The position numbers and the translations under genes are program-made. Below the pieces are notes generated by a model. That model made no database searches. It was not told where the DNA came from and saw only the letters and a list, made by a program, of their open reading frames with translations. Shown here piece by piece: positions 1 through 8,490 of a stretch of 54,380 nucleotides of DNA (within the stretch, counting starts at the first letter, position 1; each line of letters begins with the position of its first letter). Origin of the DNA: Desulfococcaceae bacterium HSG9 (GTDB lineage: Bacteria; Desulfobacterota; Desulfobacteria; Desulfobacterales; JAUCGF01). The DNA lies in the NCBI GenBank assembly GCA_030378005.1, contig JAUCGF010000103.1, positions 1 through 54,380 on the forward strand, read 5' to 3'.

Positions 1-123
1 TGAAATATTTTAAAGATTCAAATTTGCAGCCTGACGCAGAGTTCGGGCAAAAAAGGCGTTTTTAAAACAGCTTCTTAGGAAGGGTTGAGTAATTACCCAG
101 ACTGTTTTTCTATGGCTGAGTAG

Positions 124-369
124 TTACACCAAAACTTTATAAAGCTGCCAATATTCCGATTTGATTGGGTCAATTTAAAAAGGATTAAAGTAGAAGAATT
201 GGGCGTTCAGTTTTACAACACCACCGCAGCTTATGAGCATAACGAATTAATAGCTAAAGCGGCCTATGTTAACGCAGCTTTTAATGGCTGTTATGACAAG
301 TGGTTTAAGAAAAATGAAAGTAAAATCATTAGAGAAACGACGGATAGAGCGACAACCACAATAAAATGA
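124..369 (+). pseudogene. unrecognised reading-frame remnant
   Basis: An open frame runs from just after a TAG at 121 to a TGA at 367-369, about 81 codons, with no ATG or GTG near its beginning. The conceptual product is rich in polar residues and contains the stretch FDWVNLKRIKVEELGVQFYN followed by a helix-like alanine-rich part. I do not recognise a family. The lack of a start codon and of a ribosome binding site suggests the 3' end of a decayed gene. It could equally be chance. Confidence 0.2.
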
Positions 370-1199
370 ATGGGTTGGAAAATAAGGGTAAGCTAATCAT
401 TAACATAGTTAAAATATTTTGAAAGCATTATTACCTGCCTTATGCGAGGTGCATATTGCCAGAACCGCTGATTCACACAGATTACGCGGATTACACGGAT
501 TTTTCAGCCTGTGTGACGGCAGCCGGAGATATTGCACTCTCACGCCTGCACGCACCGGCTGCGCATCCGTGAAATCGGCGCCATCCGCGTAAATCCGCGG
601 TTCTGACTCAGAAATCGGATTTTTTGGAAAAATCCGATTTCTTAAATTGCTTGAAAACAATCGAAAGTTTGTGTGAATGCGGGTGTCAGGGTGGCATTTT
701 ACCCACCCTACCAAGTTATGCCGTAGTGATTTGCTGACCAAGAGAGCTTTGAAAGCATTATCAATGGTTGTCTTGAAAATTATCAGGGCAGCCTCGGAAT
801 CATTCCAGCCCAGTCGTAGTAGTATGCGCTTAACAGCGGGGTGCCAGGCTAATCGGTGCGGAAAGACAGATTAACGACGGGGGTTTATGGGTACCAACCG
901 ATTCAGCCCGTGCAACTCTTCAAACAGAGCGAATACGCTCAACAATACGTCTTCGCGCTGGGGCGGCGATACCATTTATAATTATAAAGTCAAGTACAAT
1001 ATAAATGGTTCGGTAAACACGATCACGTCCGGATCGCTGATCAATCTCCATGCCTCGCGAACCAATACCGGCTCTCTGTATTTTCCATTATTGACATGAT
1101 TGAAAAATTATGTTTCTATGGCCGAAACGATAGCCAACGCTGGTCATTTATTAGAAAATCCCTTATACATTACGTTCAACCGACAGAATTTTCGAGTTG
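370..1199. other. gene-poor decayed region
   Basis: No convincing gene is present. Short frames on both strands lack ribosome binding sites and conserved motifs. The stretch around 470-600 contains runs of the type gattacgcggattacacgg, which are repeat-like filler. A perfect 14-bp-stem palindrome lies at 611-641. The text around 680-715 (a 'gggtggcattttacccacccta' type inverted motif) also looks like dispersed repeat sequence. Confidence 0.5.
611..641. repeat. short palindrome, copy 1 (GAAATCGGATTTTT family)
   Basis: The arm GAAATCGGATTTTT is followed by a 3-nt loop (TGG) and its exact complement, giving a 14-bp perfect stem. The same palindrome with a different 3-nt loop occurs at 2648-2678. 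Degenerate relatives occur near 12080-12120 and 17165-17235. Confidence 0.7.
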
Positions 1200-1288
1200 G
1201 GTAGTGGGTCAAACCCGTTGATAAAGAATTCGGAGTCCGTGTATTGTTAGGCTGATTTATACCTCATCAACATGTTTGACCCACTACC
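1200..1288. mobile_element. MITE family A, copy 1 (89 bp)
   Basis: An 89-bp element is bounded by near-perfect terminal inverted repeats that begin GGTAGTGGGTCAAAC and end with the complement. A second copy of identical length lies at 18264-18352 and differs at only about four positions. There is no coding capacity. No clear target duplication is visible here, so the flanks may have decayed. The size, inverted ends and lack of a gene fit a non-autonomous transposon derivative. Confidence 0.8.
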
Positions 1289-1361
1289 AAATTATCAATG
1301 TCAATCAATTCAGAGCGATTTAAAACCGCTCGGCTTACAACCTTAAACTTCAGGCAGTACT

Positions 1362-2438
1362 ATGATTAAAGTTTTGCGCGAATGGGTGAATCGTTATTTT
1401 TCAGACCCTCAGGTAATTATTCTGGCTTTTTTGCTGATAGCCGGTTTTTTGTTTATCCTCACAATGGGCGATATGCTGACGCCGGTTTTGGCCGGTGCGG
1501 TGATTGCTTATTTGCTGGAAGGCGTTGTGGCCCTGTTGCAACGTTATCGCACACCGCGTCTGGTTGCTGTTATTTTGGTGTTTTTGTTGTTTATGACGTG
1601 TTTAATCATGTTGATCTTCATTTTGATTCCGCTGCTTGTCAATCAAATCGGGCAATTATTGCAGGAAGTGCCAAGCATGATTATTCGGGGGCAAAAGGAA
1701 TTGACCGAACTTCAGGCAAGTTATCCGCAGTATATTTCCGAAGGCCAAATAAATCAAATCACCAGTTTTTTAGGTGGCGAACTGACCAAACTTGGTCAAC
1801 ATATTCCATCCATTTCGGTGGCTTCTGTGCGCGGCCTGCTCACCCTTTTGGTTTATCTGATTTTGGTGCCGCTTTTGGTCTTTTTCTTTCTTAAAGACAA
1901 GGTCAAAATTATGGACTGGCTGACCGGTTTTTTACCTGCCGATCGGGAATTATCAACCGAGGTATGGCGGGAAGTCAATCAGCAAATCGGCAATTATGTA
2001 CGAGGTAAAATTTGGGAAATTTTTATCGTCTGGGGGGTGAGCTATATTACGTTTATCACTCTGGAACTGAAGTTTACCATGCTTTTGTCCTTGTTTGTCG
2101 GCCTTTCGGTATTGGTGCCGTATATCGGCGCTACGATCATGTTTTTCCCGGTTGGCTTGGTGGCCTATTTTCAATGGGGATGGGATTCGAGTTTTATTTA
2201 TGCTATGACGGCGCTTGGAATTATTCAGGCGCTGGATGGCAATCTGCTTGTGCCATTACTTCTGGGCGAAGTGGTGGATATGCATCCGGTGGCGATTATT
2301 GTGGCAGTACTGGTTTTCGGTGGATTATGGGGTATTTGGGGACTTGTTTTTGCAATTCCTCTGGCGACTTTGGTTCATGCAGTAATAAAAGCCTGGGTTA
2401 AACAACGTTTAACACGTAATAAAAAGGATAAAACCTGA
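1362..2438 (+). CDS. AI-2E family transporter (PerM/UPF0118 type)
   Basis: A 358-residue integral membrane protein with about seven or eight hydrophobic segments. There is a pair at roughly residues 15-50, one near 55-85, and a cluster in the C-terminal half (150-175, 210-345). The arrangement of an N-terminal hydrophobic trio, a polar amphipathic middle (about 95-145), then a GxxLVPYIG-like segment (VLVPYIGATI) and a conserved L-D-G-N-LLVPLL motif is typical of the AI-2E exporter/PerM family. The length is usual for the family. Members have been linked to autoinducer-2, fatty acid or Na+/H+ transport, so the substrate here is unknown. The gene stands alone. A short unassigned frame follows the stop and is probably not coding. 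Confidence 0.85.
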   Translation: MIKVLREWVNRYFSDPQVIILAFLLIAGFLFILTMGDMLTPVLAGAVIAYLLEGVVALLQRYRTPRLVAVILVFLLFMTCLIMLIFILIPLLVNQIGQLLQEVPSMIIRGQKELTELQASYPQYISEGQINQITSFLGGELTKLGQHIPSISVASVRGLLTLLVYLILVPLLVFFFLKDKVKIMDWLTGFLPADRELSTEVWREVNQQIGNYVRGKIWEIFIVWGVSYITFITLELKFTMLLSLFVGLSVLVPYIGATIMFFPVGLVAYFQWGWDSSFIYAMTALGIIQALDGNLLVPLLLGEVVDMHPVAIIVAVLVFGGLWGIWGLVFAIPLATLVHAVIKAWVKQRLTRNKKDKT

Positions 2439-2733
2439 GTTATCGCATAAAATTGTGCGGGAAATGGCGGAAACAGCAGGCCTGATTGCGACTGCCTGTG
2501 AGCTGATGATCCCGATTCATGCCGTGATGGTATAATTATATTAAGTCACAGTCGATTATCTGATTTGGCTTTTTACGAAGCCATCAAAATTGTAAAATGA
2601 AAAATTCCAGAATGTAAGCACCTGGACAAAAGTTTTCCGGTATTTTAGAAATCGGATTTTTTAGAAAAATCCGATTTCCAGCAGAATTTGTAACCTGAAA
2701 ATATATGTCCAAGTACTTATTTTTCTTTTGCCC
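2439..2733. other. intergenic, palindrome plus dispersed-repeat text
   Basis: No supported gene is present. A frame of about 33 codons ends at a TAA near 2535 (…CELMIPIHAVMV), but it has no start signal. The segment from about 2640 to 2725 contains the 31-nt palindrome and a tail (aatatatgtccaagtactta) that recurs in similar form at about 12124-12145 before the Lrp gene. The whole piece therefore looks like a dispersed repeat. Confidence 0.5.
2648..2678. repeat. short palindrome, copy 2
   Basis: This has the same 14-bp stem as the element at 611-641, with a TAG loop. It has no following T-run long enough to make it a convincing terminator for the upstream permease gene, although that role is possible. 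Confidence 0.7.
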
Positions 2734-2761
2734 TTGAAAAAGTTTCTTTTGCAATTATATT
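2734..2761 (+). promoter_or_regulatory. sigma-70-type promoter of the SRP RNA
   Basis: TTGAAA at 2734-2739 and TATATT at 2756-2761 are separated by 16 bp. Position 2769, the predicted 5' end of the RNA helix, lies 8 nt after the -10 box, as expected for a start site. Confidence 0.6.
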
Positions 2762-2768
2762 AAAATTA

Positions 2769-3016
2769 GTTGTACTAGGCGGGGAGTTAGCGGTGCCCTT
2801 ATCCCGAAATCCGCTTATGCGGGGCTGAATTCCCTCCGGAGGGTTTTCCCCTGATAATTTGTGTGCCATTCTAATCGGTCGCCGCGCAACAAACGGTTAC
2901 GAACCTCGTCAGGTCCGGAAGGAAGCAGCGATAAGTAATTCAGTTTGTGTCGTGGATTGATCCCGGTTACGTTTATGGTGCCTGTTGTCAGGAAAATTCG
3001 ATGGGGGGTGTACAAC
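2769..3016 (+). ncRNA. ffs: signal recognition particle RNA, large (Alu-domain) type
   Basis: The apical SRP54-binding loop is unmistakable: GTCAGGTCCGGAAGGAAGCA lies at about 2910-2929. Upstream, the sequence GGCGGGGAGTTAGCGGTGCC and the following segment match the 5' Alu domain of the large bacterial SRP RNA (Bacillus/Clostridium type). The first seven bases GTTGTAC (2769-2775) pair exactly with GTACAAC (3010-3016) and close the molecule, giving about 248 nt. It would scaffold Ffh for co-translational membrane targeting. The E. coli-type RNA has only about 110 nt and lacks the Alu part. Ends were chosen from the closing helix; the call itself is secure. Confidence 0.92.
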
Positions 3017-3068
3017 TACTCTGCTTTTCTCCCTATTATCATTTCATTTTTCAAAAATCCGCCACAAC

Positions 3069-3096
3069 TTGACATCCTTTCAACTGGCATTATTTT
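3069..3096 (+). promoter_or_regulatory. possible promoter of grpE-dnaK
   Basis: TTGACA at 3069-3074 and TATTTT at 3091-3096 are spaced by 16 bp, about 90 bp before the chosen grpE start. No inverted CIRCE-type element (TTAGCACTC-N9-GAGTGCTAA) is visible, and I could not make a convincing sigma-32 box. Confidence 0.45.
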
Positions 3097-3186
3097 CTGT
3101 TCAACCAGATTAACATGATACTAAGCGCACTGTTAGCAAAAATTTTTAATAGAGAAAATAGAACTCGACAAGGAGAATACCTAAGC

Positions 3187-3894
3187 ATGGGTGTCGAAAC
3201 TGTAAATAATGACCGCGCCAATGATAATAATCAGATTGATGAAAAAAACATCTCTGAGAAAAACGTATCAGATGAGCAAATAGAATCCGGTAAAACTCAG
3301 CCGTCAGAAAACGGTGATATGGCAGATAACAAAACGGATGAAACGGAAGCGGATCAAAATAAAGAATCTGAGCAACCCGTTACAAGTGAGTTGGAAAAAC
3401 TGAAAGTGGAAAAAGATGACTACTATGATCGTCTTTTAAGAGCATCCGCCGAATTTGATAATTATAAAAAGCGGGCCAATCGCGAAATGACAGAATTACG
3501 CAAATATGCCAATGAGTCTTTGACCCGTGAATTGCTTTCAGTTGTTGACAATCTGGAACGTGCCATAATGATGTCAACAGAAAATCAGACCGCAGTGGAC
3601 AGTATCGTTGAAGGGGTTGATATGACCCTTAAAGAGATACTGAAAATTCTGGAAAAATTTTATGTGACGCCGCTTAAGTCAATGGGAGAAGTTTTTGACC
3701 CCCGTTTTCACCAGGCTGTGGGACAAGAAGAATCTGAGGAGTGTCCGGCCAATACCATTACTAAAGAGCTTCAAAAAGGGTATATGATTCATGACCGACT
3801 GCTAAGACCGGCTATGGTTATTGTCTCCAAAGAAAAACCGGAAAACTTTGATAATGATAAAAAATCAGATGAAGCTGATTCTGAAAACAAATAA
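3187..3894 (+). CDS. grpE: GrpE nucleotide exchange factor
   Basis: A 235-residue protein that acts as the ADP-release factor of the Hsp70 machine and works on the DnaK encoded next. An acidic, low-complexity N-terminus (about residues 1-75) is followed by the GrpE coiled coil (ELEKLKVEKDDYYDRLLRAS, AEFDNYKKR) and a four-helix/beta-wing part that ends VFDPRFHQAV, GYMIHDRLLRPAMVIVSK, all family hallmarks. I chose ATG 3187 because AAGGAGA lies 10 nt upstream. An in-frame ATG at 3115 would add 24 residues with no homology to GrpE. It lies 35 bp before dnaK and is probably co-transcribed. No hrcA or dnaJ is present in the window. Confidence 0.95.
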   Translation: MGVETVNNDRANDNNQIDEKNISEKNVSDEQIESGKTQPSENGDMADNKTDETEADQNKESEQPVTSELEKLKVEKDDYYDRLLRASAEFDNYKKRANREMTELRKYANESLTRELLSVVDNLERAIMMSTENQTAVDSIVEGVDMTLKEILKILEKFYVTPLKSMGEVFDPRFHQAVGQEESEECPANTITKELQKGYMIHDRLLRPAMVIVSKEKPENFDNDKKSDEADSENK

Positions 3895-3929
3895 AAATAT
3901 AATATAAGATATTGGGCAAGGAGGAGAAA

Positions 3930-5861
3930 ATGGGTAAAATTATCGGAATTGATTTAGGCACGACCAATTCGTGTGTGGCAATCATGGAAGGGAGCGAGCC
4001 GGAAGTCATCACGAATACTGAGGGTGGACGCACGACACCGTCGATTGTTGCCGTCACGGATAGCGAGGAACGACTGGTGGGACAAATTGCCAAGCGACAG
4101 GCGATTACCAACCCTGAAAATACAGTGTTCGGCGTCAAACGACTCATCGGACGCCAATATGATTCCGCTCAAGTTCAAAGTGATATCAAAGTGTTGCCAT
4201 ATATAATTGAAAAAGCATCCAACAATGATGTTCGCATTAATCTGCGCGGCAAACAGTACAGCCCTGCTGAAGTGTCTTCCTTTATTTTAGGGAACATCAA
4301 AAAAACCGCCGAGGAATATCTCGGTGAAAAAGTGGCTGACGCCGTGGTGACAGTGCCTGCCTATTTTAATGACAGCCAGCGTCAGGCCACCAAAGATGCC
4401 GGTAAAATCGCCGGCCTGAATGTGCTGCGAATTATCAATGAGCCTACGGCCGCGTCCCTTGCTTACGGTCTGGATAAAAAATCAGAAGAAAAAGTGGTTG
4501 TATTTGATCTGGGCGGAGGCACCTTTGATGTATCCATTCTGGAAATCGGCGACGGTGTTTTTGAGGTTAAATCAACCAACGGTGACACCCATCTGGGAGG
4601 GGAAGACTTTGACCTGCGGGTGATTGATTTTCTTGCGGATGAATTTAAAAGAGACCAGGGCATTGATATCCGCAGCGATAAAATGGCCCTTCAGCGACTC
4701 AAAGAAGCGGCCGAAAAAGCCAAGATGGAATTATCGACTTCAAAGGAAACCGATGTGAATCTTCCATTTATCACGGCTGATGCCAGCGGCCCCAAACACC
4801 TTAATATTAAAATCACGCGCGCCAAACTGGAATCTTTAGTTGCCGACTTGTTAGATAATCTGGAAAGACCGTGTCAAATCGCTTTGCGAGATTCTGAAAT
4901 AGCTAAGAATGATATTAACGAGGTGATTTTGGTGGGCGGCATGACACGAATGCCGGCAGTTCAGGAACGCGTTAAAAAAATATTTGGCAAAGAACCTCAT
5001 AAAGGCGTGAATCCGGATGAAGTGGTTGCACTAGGCGCGGCCATTCAGGGCGGTGTCCTCAAAGGCGATGTTAAGGATGTTTTGCTGCTTGATGTTACAC
5101 CACTTTCATTGGGTATTGAAACATTAGGGGGTGTGATGACCCGTCTGATTGATAAAAATACGACCATTCCGACCAAAAAAAGCCAGACTTTCTCAACCGC
5201 GGCCGACAGCCAACCGGCCGTGTCTATCCATGTGCTTCAGGGCGAGCGCGAAATGGCGCATGATAATAAAACTCTGGGACGTTTTGAATTGGTCGGCATT
5301 CCGCCGGCACCGCGCGGTGTTCCTCAAATCGAAGTCGGCTTTGATATTGATGCCAATGGCATTGTAAATGTGTCGGCCAAAGATCAAGCTACCGGCAAAG
5401 AGCAATCAATCCAGATTACGGCATCTTCCGGCTTGTCACAGGAAGAAATTGATAAGTTGGTTAAAGATGCGGAACTTCACGCCGAAGAAGATAAAAAGAA
5501 AAAAGAGGCGGTTGAAGTTCGTAATAATGCGGATGCTTTAATCTACTCCACTGAAAAAACAATCAAGGATTTGGGTGATAAAGTGGACAGCGAAACCAAA
5601 AGCAAGGTGGAAGCCGTTATCCCGAATCTTAAAAAGGCGATTGAAAATAATGATATTGACGATATCAAGCGTCTCAGTGAAGAATTGACCCAAGCCTCCC
5701 ATAAGCTGGCTGAAGCCATGTATCAACAGTCAGCGGAACAACAAGCGGCACAGCAGGGTGCGGATGCAGGTGCGGCGAACGGTCAGGCAGGACAGGCAGC
5801 CCCCGATGATGATGTGGTGGATGCTGATTTTGAGGAAGTCAAAGACGATCCCAAAAAATAA
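3930..5861 (+). CDS. dnaK: molecular chaperone DnaK (Hsp70)
   Basis: A 643-residue Hsp70. The N-terminal ATPase domain starts [20 protein letters not shown] and contains the phosphate loops ([23 protein letters not shown]). The linker [11 protein letters not shown] comes at about residue 385. The substrate-binding domain follows, then the helical lid and a Gln/Ala/Gly-rich tail ending [10 protein letters not shown], which resembles the EEVKD-type C-terminus of bacterial DnaK. The start is ATG 3930, preceded by AAGGAGGA. The in-frame TTG at 3912 lies before that site and is rejected. The protein refolds clients with GrpE and a DnaJ that is not encoded nearby. Confidence 0.98.
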   Translation: MGKIIGIDLGTTNSCVAIMEGSEPEVITNTEGGRTTPSIVAVTDSEERLVGQIAKRQAITNPENTVFGVKRLIGRQYDSAQVQSDIKVLPYIIEKASNNDVRINLRGKQYSPAEVSSFILGNIKKTAEEYLGEKVADAVVTVPAYFNDSQRQATKDAGKIAGLNVLRIINEPTAASLAYGLDKKSEEKVVVFDLGGGTFDVSILEIGDGVFEVKSTNGDTHLGGEDFDLRVIDFLADEFKRDQGIDIRSDKMALQRLKEAAEKAKMELSTSKETDVNLPFITADASGPKHLNIKITRAKLESLVADLLDNLERPCQIALRDSEIAKNDINEVILVGGMTRMPAVQERVKKIFGKEPHKGVNPDEVVALGAAIQGGVLKGDVKDVLLLDVTPLSLGIETLGGVMTRLIDKNTTIPTKKSQTFSTAADSQPAVSIHVLQGEREMAHDNKTLGRFELVGIPPAPRGVPQIEVGFDIDANGIVNVSAKDQATGKEQSIQITASSGLSQEEIDKLVKDAELHAEEDKKKKEAVEVRNNADALIYSTEKTIKDLGDKVDSETKSKVEAVIPNLKKAIENNDIDDIKRLSEELTQASHKLAEAMYQQSAEQQAAQQGADAGAANGQAGQAAPDDDVVDADFEEVKDDPKK

Positions 5862-5885
5862 ACATCGCTAAATGAATGTTCATTA

Positions 5886-5920
5886 ATCCCGCGCACTTTC
5901 GTGTCGCGGGATTTTTTGTT
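5886..5920 (+). terminator. rho-independent terminator after dnaK
   Basis: The arms ATCCCGCG (5886-5893) and CGCGGGAT (5905-5912) form an 8-bp stem with an 11-nt loop, followed directly by six T residues. It lies about 25 bp after the dnaK stop. Confidence 0.9.
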
Positions 5921-6057
5921 TGGATGAGAAGCGTCAAATGGCGGCTTATTTATAGTTCTCAGGTGTTTTCCAATAAAAACTTTCGCTTGATTTTCAGCAT
6001 AGATATATGCTATAAACAGTTAAATTAATTTTTACCTTTTTTATAGAAGGCATCGTT

Positions 6058-6888
6058 ATGACAATCCGATCTCAACCCATATATGATTGGGCAAATATTG
6101 CGCTGTCGTATGAGCAATCGTTGCCGACAATGTATGACTTACCTAGCGAAAATCCGGAGGAACCCGGCGTGCCTGACATGTTTCATCCATGGCAAACTCA
6201 GTTGCTTTCCGAAACCTTCGAACCGCCCGACTACGCTCCTGAGCACAGAATAGCGGCCAGCGATCTGAATCTCTACTATGATGTGCGTCACACACGATTT
6301 TATAAACGCCCTGATTGGTATGCTGTGGTGGGCATTGATCATCTGTATGATAAACATGACATACGCCTCAGTTATGTTATTTGGGATGAAAAAATTATTC
6401 CGTCTATCGTTGTGGAATTACTGTCACCATCAACCAAACAAGAGGATTTGGGGCATACCATACGCCAATCGAATGAGCCGCCCACCAAGTGGGAAGTCTA
6501 TGAACAAATCCTCGGTATCCCGTATTACGTCGTATTTGACCGTTATACAGATGAATTGCACGTCTTTCAATTGAAGGGAAACCGCTATTATGAGCAAGAC
6601 CTGGTTGATAAACGTCTCTGGTTTAAAGAACTGAAACTCGGTCTGGGGCTTTGGCACGGCACATATTGTCATTTGGAATGTTTTTGGCTACGTTGGTATG
6701 ATGCTGCGGGCGAATGGATTCCGACTCCCGCTGAAAAAGAAAAGAAGCGCGCTGAGATGGCAGAACAGCTGGCCGAAATGGAAAAGGCCCAGAAAGAAAG
6801 CATTCAAAAACAGATTGAAAAAGAGCGTGAACGAACCCAAAGATTGCTTGCTCAACTGAATGCGCTTGGTATTGAGCCGGATAAATAG
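6058..6888 (+). CDS. Uma2 (DUF820) family putative restriction-like endonuclease
   Basis: A 276-residue protein of the Uma2 family, whose fold is PD-(D/E)XK. The core is visible as the RPDWYAVVGI segment (about residues 83-92), then IIPSIVVELLSPSTK (about 112-126, with the conserved E and the S-P-S/T motif), the Tyr-containing region GIPYYVVFDRYTDELHVFQL and the ELKLGLGLWHG region. Residues 220-276 form a charged coiled coil (EKEKKRAEMAEQLAEMEKAQ). This arrangement is common in cyanobacterial and Desulfobacterota Uma2 proteins. Cellular function is unknown for the family. These genes are often multicopy and are sometimes grouped with mobile DNA. The start has AGAAGG 9 nt upstream. The gene stands alone after the dnaK terminator. 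Confidence 0.85.
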   Translation: MTIRSQPIYDWANIALSYEQSLPTMYDLPSENPEEPGVPDMFHPWQTQLLSETFEPPDYAPEHRIAASDLNLYYDVRHTRFYKRPDWYAVVGIDHLYDKHDIRLSYVIWDEKIIPSIVVELLSPSTKQEDLGHTIRQSNEPPTKWEVYEQILGIPYYVVFDRYTDELHVFQLKGNRYYEQDLVDKRLWFKELKLGLGLWHGTYCHLECFWLRWYDAAGEWIPTPAEKEKKRAEMAEQLAEMEKAQKESIQKQIEKERERTQRLLAQLNALGIEPDK

Positions 6889-7074
6889 CTTTTGGTGGTT
6901 TCTTGCTTAATCATCGTGACTAAATAACTTTCCCGTTTGAAAAATCGTGATCGTGGATTGTATAAAAAACAACACCCATTCCGCAAGTTGAAGTTCGCAT
7001 TCCGCTGCTTTTAGAAAAACCAAAATTGAATTGATGTATAAGAAAATGCGGATTTTTAATCTAAGGCCATTATT

Positions 7075-8463
7075 ATGCTATATATTCACCGCCTGTTGAA
7101 GTTCATAGTTTTATTCCTGATGATAACTACTTGGACGTATGCCGGAACCCTTCAAGTTCAAATCAAAAATAATCGGCTGCTCCTACAAGCTCAAGATTCT
7201 TTTTTACAGGATATTTTACATGAAATTGAGCGACAAGGCGTTAAAATCAGCGTTGATCCAAAATTTAACCCGAAAATTTCCGTTTCTTTTCGTAATCGCG
7301 ACTTACAAAAAGGTCTGGATTCACTTCTAAAACCCTTTAGCTATATCCTGATCTGGAAAGCGTCTGCCACACCACCTGGCTCCGAACTCGCTGAAATCCG
7401 CATATTTAACCGCGGCACACCAACCGAACAAAGCCGTTCGCCCAATTTGGCCGTCGTCCGTAATCCTGAAGATGGTTCCTTTTATATCAAAAATACCATT
7501 ATGGTGCGTTTGAAACCTGGCGCAGATGTTGCCCAATTCAGAAGCCGGTTAAACAAAATCGGCGGCCGCATTGTCAGCTTTCACACCGGTTCTGGAATAT
7601 ATGAAATCCGCTTGCCCGAAAACTCGGATACACTGAATTGGGTAAAGCGGTTTGCCGATTTTCCCGATGTCTCTCATGCGGAACCGAATTATGCTTTTCA
7701 TTCCCCTATTCTATATCGCTATACAGGTTTTGATAATGCGCCAATTCGTCTGGCCGAAACTGATATTCCGGAAGATGCTGCGCCCATAGCAATTATGGAT
7801 TCAGGACTGAATATGGATCATAATTTGGAAAATGTTGTTTTGACCTCCTTAGATGCGCTGAACCCGAATCAACCGATTACAGACACCGTCGGCCATGGCA
7901 CGCGCATGGCTTTGATCGCTTCAGGGCTGATTGATCCGGTCGGCGACAGTACGGAAGAAGACCCGCCGAATCCGGTTATTCCGATTAAATTGTTTGATGA
8001 AAACGGGTGGTCATCAAATTCTCATATCATACGCGGTATTGATTTCGCCCTGAAAAACGGAGCGCGTGTTCTAAGCCTGAGTTGGAAAACGCAAAACCCC
8101 AGTCCTTTTTTACAAGATGCGCTTGATTACGCCCATTCCAAAGGCGCGATCATCATTGCCGCGGCCGGGAATGAACCCACTGGAGAGCCTGTGTATCCGG
8201 CCGCTTATCCGTCGGTAACGGGCGTTGGCGCACTTGATCCTGATGGCCTGAGCTGGCAAAAATCCAACTATGGCGCTTTTGTTGATGTACAGGCACCCGG
8301 TTTTGCGATTTTCCCAACGGAACAGGGCCAAGCCGAAATGCGGGCGGGCACATCCATTTCAACCGCTTATATCGCTAATCAGATCGCATCTTACCTGAGA
8401 CGCCACCCAGGTGCATCTAATGAAGAAGCTTTAGAGGCCGTTAAGCAAAACACTGCCAATTAA
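7075..8463 (+). CDS. secreted S8 family (subtilisin-like) serine protease
   Basis: A 462-residue protein. Residues 1-23 form a signal peptide (LLKFIVLFLMITTWTYA). Residues 25-95 look like a secretin/TonB short N-terminal (STN)-type domain (LLLQAQDSFLQDILHEIERQ, then ISVSFRNRDLQKGLDSLLK). Residues 140-210 match the pro-domain type found in fervidolysin-like subtilases (IMVRLKPGADVAQFRSRLNK, VSHAEPNY). The catalytic residues are Asp242 (IAIMDSGLN), His274 (VGHGTRMA), oxyanion Asn366 (AAAGNEP) and Ser427 (AGTSISTAY), so the enzyme should be active. It would act outside the cytoplasm. The combination of an STN-like domain with a subtilase is unusual; the STN assignment is by eye. The next gene follows 27 bp later and may be co-transcribed. 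Confidence 0.88.
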   Translation: MLYIHRLLKFIVLFLMITTWTYAGTLQVQIKNNRLLLQAQDSFLQDILHEIERQGVKISVDPKFNPKISVSFRNRDLQKGLDSLLKPFSYILIWKASATPPGSELAEIRIFNRGTPTEQSRSPNLAVVRNPEDGSFYIKNTIMVRLKPGADVAQFRSRLNKIGGRIVSFHTGSGIYEIRLPENSDTLNWVKRFADFPDVSHAEPNYAFHSPILYRYTGFDNAPIRLAETDIPEDAAPIAIMDSGLNMDHNLENVVLTSLDALNPNQPITDTVGHGTRMALIASGLIDPVGDSTEEDPPNPVIPIKLFDENGWSSNSHIIRGIDFALKNGARVLSLSWKTQNPSPFLQDALDYAHSKGAIIIAAAGNEPTGEPVYPAAYPSVTGVGALDPDGLSWQKSNYGAFVDVQAPGFAIFPTEQGQAEMRAGTSISTAYIANQIASYLRRHPGASNEEALEAVKQNTAN

Positions 8464-8490
8464 AGACATGAGAAGGCTACATACGAATCT

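Noticed and set aside
887..1099. A 70-residue plus-strand protein
   Set aside because: There is no ribosome binding site, the composition is low complexity, and the surrounding DNA is decayed.
6645..6670. A second sigma-54 promoter (TGGCACGGCACAT...)
   Set aside because: The -12 TTGC doublet is missing at the required spacing and the site lies inside a coding region.
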